7,634 nt of DNA from Vitreoscilla sp. Lineage in GTDB: Bacteria > Pseudomonadota > Gammaproteobacteria > Burkholderiales > Burkholderiaceae. The stretch is taken from positions 1 through 7,634 of the forward strand of contig JACMOG010000835.1 in assembly GCA_014378125.1 (NCBI GenBank), in the 5' to 3' direction. Under the pieces are notes generated by a model. The model had not been told where the DNA came from, made no database searches, and saw nothing but the letters and a program-made list of their open reading frames with translations. The translations under genes were made by a program, and so were the position numbers. This document shows, piece by piece, positions 6,189 through 7,634 of the stretch (positions are counted from its first letter, which is position 1; each line of letters starts with the position of its first letter).

Positions 6189-6770
6189 ATGCGCCAACCT
6201 GTCCCCCTCGATCGCTGCACCCGTCTCCTCAACCACGGCCCCACGGTGCTGGTGAGCGCCGAGCACGCCGGCCGCCGCAACGTGATGGCCGCCGCCTGGT
6301 CGATGCCGCTCGACTTCACCCCGCCCAAGGTGACCGTCGTCCTCGACAAGCAGACCTTCACACGCACCCTCCTCCTGGCCAGCGGGCACTTCGTGCTGGC
6401 GGTGCCGACGGCGGCGATGGCCGCCCTCACCGACCGCGTGGGCAGCGTCAGCGGCCGCGACGTCGAGAAGTTCAGCGACGTGCTGGCCCACGCCGAGCCG
6501 GGCCCCGCCACGGGCGCGCCCTTGGTCGACGGCTGCATCGCCTGGCTGGAATGCCGCCACATCCCCGAGCCGCACAACGAGCAGGCGTATGACCTGTTCA
6601 TCGGCGAGGTGGTGGCCGCGTGGGCCGACGACCGCGTGTTCCGCGACGGCCGCTGGCACTTCGACGGCGCCGACGCCTCGCTTCGCTCGCTGCACCACAT
6701 CGCCGGCGGCCACTTCTTCGCGATCGGCGACGAGGTCGAGTACACGCCGCTCGAGCCTACCGAAGGCTGA
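6189..6770 (+). CDS. Flavin reductase family protein (FMN-binding split barrel)
   Basis: This 193-residue protein belongs to the Flavin_Reduct/DIM6-NTAB type. It opens with PLDRCTRLLNHGPTVLVSA, then RRNVMAAAW (29-37), PLDFTPPKVTVVLDKQTFTR (40-59), FVLAVP and the flavin-contacting GSVSGRDVEKF (85-95). Near the C-terminus EPHNEQAYDLFIGEVVAAW is typical of the group. Members use NAD(P)H to reduce FMN or FAD for a partner, or act as flavoproteins in their own right. ATG 6189 is chosen because homologous sequence begins there; the open frame extends upstream to 6060 but that part has no family character. No Shine-Dalgarno is present, and CACAAT at 6176-6181 could be a -10 giving an almost leaderless mRNA (inference). 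It is divergent from the RutE-like gene, suggesting a redox pair, and its 3' end overlaps the next gene on the opposite strand by 14 bp. Confidence 0.9.
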   Translation: MRQPVPLDRCTRLLNHGPTVLVSAEHAGRRNVMAAAWSMPLDFTPPKVTVVLDKQTFTRTLLLASGHFVLAVPTAAMAALTDRVGSVSGRDVEKFSDVLAHAEPGPATGAPLVDGCIAWLECRHIPEPHNEQAYDLFIGEVVAAWADDRVFRDGRWHFDGADASLRSLHHIAGGHFFAIGDEVEYTPLEPTEG

Positions 6771-7634
6771 CCGTCATGCGCTTCCAGGCCGGATCCTGGA
6801 ACCTGTAGAACGCCTTGAGCGATCCCGGTGCATCGGCCGCCTTCTCCGTTGCCAGCGTCTGGCCATCGAGCAGCTCGTAGGTGCGCGCGGGCTTGTTGCC
6901 GCGCTGCGGGTCGCGCACCTCGCGCGCGGCCAGCACCTGTCCCGTGGCCGGCACCCAGCCCGCGAACTCCACGTAGCCCACGTCCGAGGCCTCGGTGGAC
7001 GGCGGCAGCACCTGCAGCGTCCAGCCGGCCGGCGTGGCGCGGAACATCCACAGCTCGCGCCAGGTGGCCAGCGGCTGCACGGCTAGCGTCAGGGCGCTCG
7101 AGCCCGCGTTCACGCGCGCGGACGCCGTCCACACGGTGCCGAAGGTGCAACGACGCGCCAGCGGATGGTCGGCGGCGTGCGTCGCGTCGATCAGAAGCAC
7201 GCACGTCTCGCCCGGCTGGCCCGGCTGCGTGGCCACGCGCAGGCCGGTGGTCGCCGGCGCGAGCACCTGCTCCGCGGCCCAGCGCGACGCGCCCACGCGC
7301 ATGGCGGCGTCGGTCCACGCGGACTGGTCGTCGTCGGCCAGCTCGGTCTTGTCGACACCCGCCAGCGCCTCCAGCGCCTCGTTGCCGGCCATGCGCACGT
7401 CGTCGGCCGTGACGCCCGGCAGGCCGGCCGGCGCTGCGCCCCCCTCCACCACCAGGCGACGGCTGTCCTCGAACGCCAGCGTCGACCACACCCCGGCCTG
7501 GCGCAGGCGGATGCGGTTGCGCACGTACGGCGGCAGGTCGGCCGCGGGCACGCGCGCCAGCAGCACGGCGCGGGCGCGGTCGGCCTGCCAGCGTTGCAGC
7601 GGCGGCGTGCTGTCGGCGATGCAGTCGGGGCGCC
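6757..7634 (-). CDS. Hypothetical protein, N-terminus cut by window edge
   Basis: I do not recognise this family. The frame is open from the right edge to a TAG at 6759-6757, showing 291 residues. An internal GTG at 7566 could be mistaken for the start, but coding character continues upstream (CIADSTPPLQRWQADRARAV), so the real start is beyond the window. The visible part is rich in beta-prone and Trp-containing segments (RELWMFRATPAGWTLQVLPP, YVEFAGWVPATGQVLAAREV) and ends in FYRFQDPAWKRMTVSLR. Two cysteines (CVLLIDATHAADHPLARRC) might form a disulphide if the protein is exported, which cannot be judged without the N-terminus. No enzyme motif is seen. It converges on the flavin reductase gene, overlapping it by 14 bp. 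Confidence 0.8.
   Translation of the reverse strand, partial: RPDCIADSTPPLQRWQADRARAVLLARVPAADLPPYVRNRIRLRQAGVWSTLAFEDSRRLVVEGGAAPAGLPGVTADDVRMAGNEALEALAGVDKTELADDDQSAWTDAAMRVGASRWAAEQVLAPATTGLRVATQPGQPGETCVLLIDATHAADHPLARRCTFGTVWTASARVNAGSSALTLAVQPLATWRELWMFRATPAGWTLQVLPPSTEASDVGYVEFAGWVPATGQVLAAREVRDPQRGNKPARTYELLDGQTLATEKAADAPGSLKAFYRFQDPAWKRMTVSLR

Noticed and set aside
5446..6770. A Rut pyrimidine-degradation operon (RutE plus RutF)
   Set aside because: The genes are divergent rather than in one operon, rutA-D are absent, and the flavin reductase is of a general type rather than clearly RutF.
6128..7489. A 453-codon minus-strand frame over the flavin reductase and the right-edge gene
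   Set aside because: It spans parts of two better-supported genes in other frames, and its product is repetitive Arg/Gly/Ser-rich sequence without a motif.
1..7634. CRISPR array, prophage, integron or anti-phage island
   Set aside because: No regularly spaced repeats, integrase, att-like repeats, phage genes or recognised defence effectors are present; one WYL regulator is not sufficient evidence.

Overview
The window looks like ordinary chromosomal DNA of a high-GC betaproteobacterium, probably Burkholderiales. This is inferred from the very G+C-rich codon third positions and from the resemblance of the proteins to Burkholderiales-type families. It carries no rRNA, tRNA, CRISPR, insertion sequence or phage structural genes. 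Seven protein genes account for nearly all of it, and two of them run off the edges.

Left part (1-1939): a WYL-domain transcriptional regulator (minus strand, cut by the left edge) is divergent from an unrecognised 348-residue protein (plus strand). The 88-bp gap between them holds a perfect 7-bp inverted repeat, which is a good candidate operator for the regulator. The unrecognised protein has a short block (residues about 123-163) reminiscent of HNH nucleases, so a small regulated cassette is possible but unproven.

Middle part (2051-5157): two minus-strand genes lie here. The upstream one encodes a 712-residue Sel1-repeat protein starting at TTG. The downstream one encodes a 277-residue ExeA/GspA/MshM-type AAA ATPase without the usual C-terminal domain. 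A sigma70-like promoter sits between them. The ATPase gene is notable because family homology, a perfect GGAGG and the promoter position all point to an ATA initiation codon; conventional starts (TTG, ATG) lie 7 and 10 codons further in.

Right part (5401-7634): a RutE-like FMN nitroreductase (minus strand, followed by a clear intrinsic terminator) is divergent from a flavin reductase-family protein (plus strand), a plausible redox pair. The nitroreductase leader carries nested inverted repeats, and the flavin reductase has no Shine-Dalgarno sequence. The flavin reductase gene overlaps by 14 bp, tail to tail, with an unrecognised protein gene that runs off the right edge.

I do not see a complete new multi-gene system. 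The points most worth following are the ATA start, the WYL operator with its HNH-like partner, and the Sel1/AAA ATPase pair.
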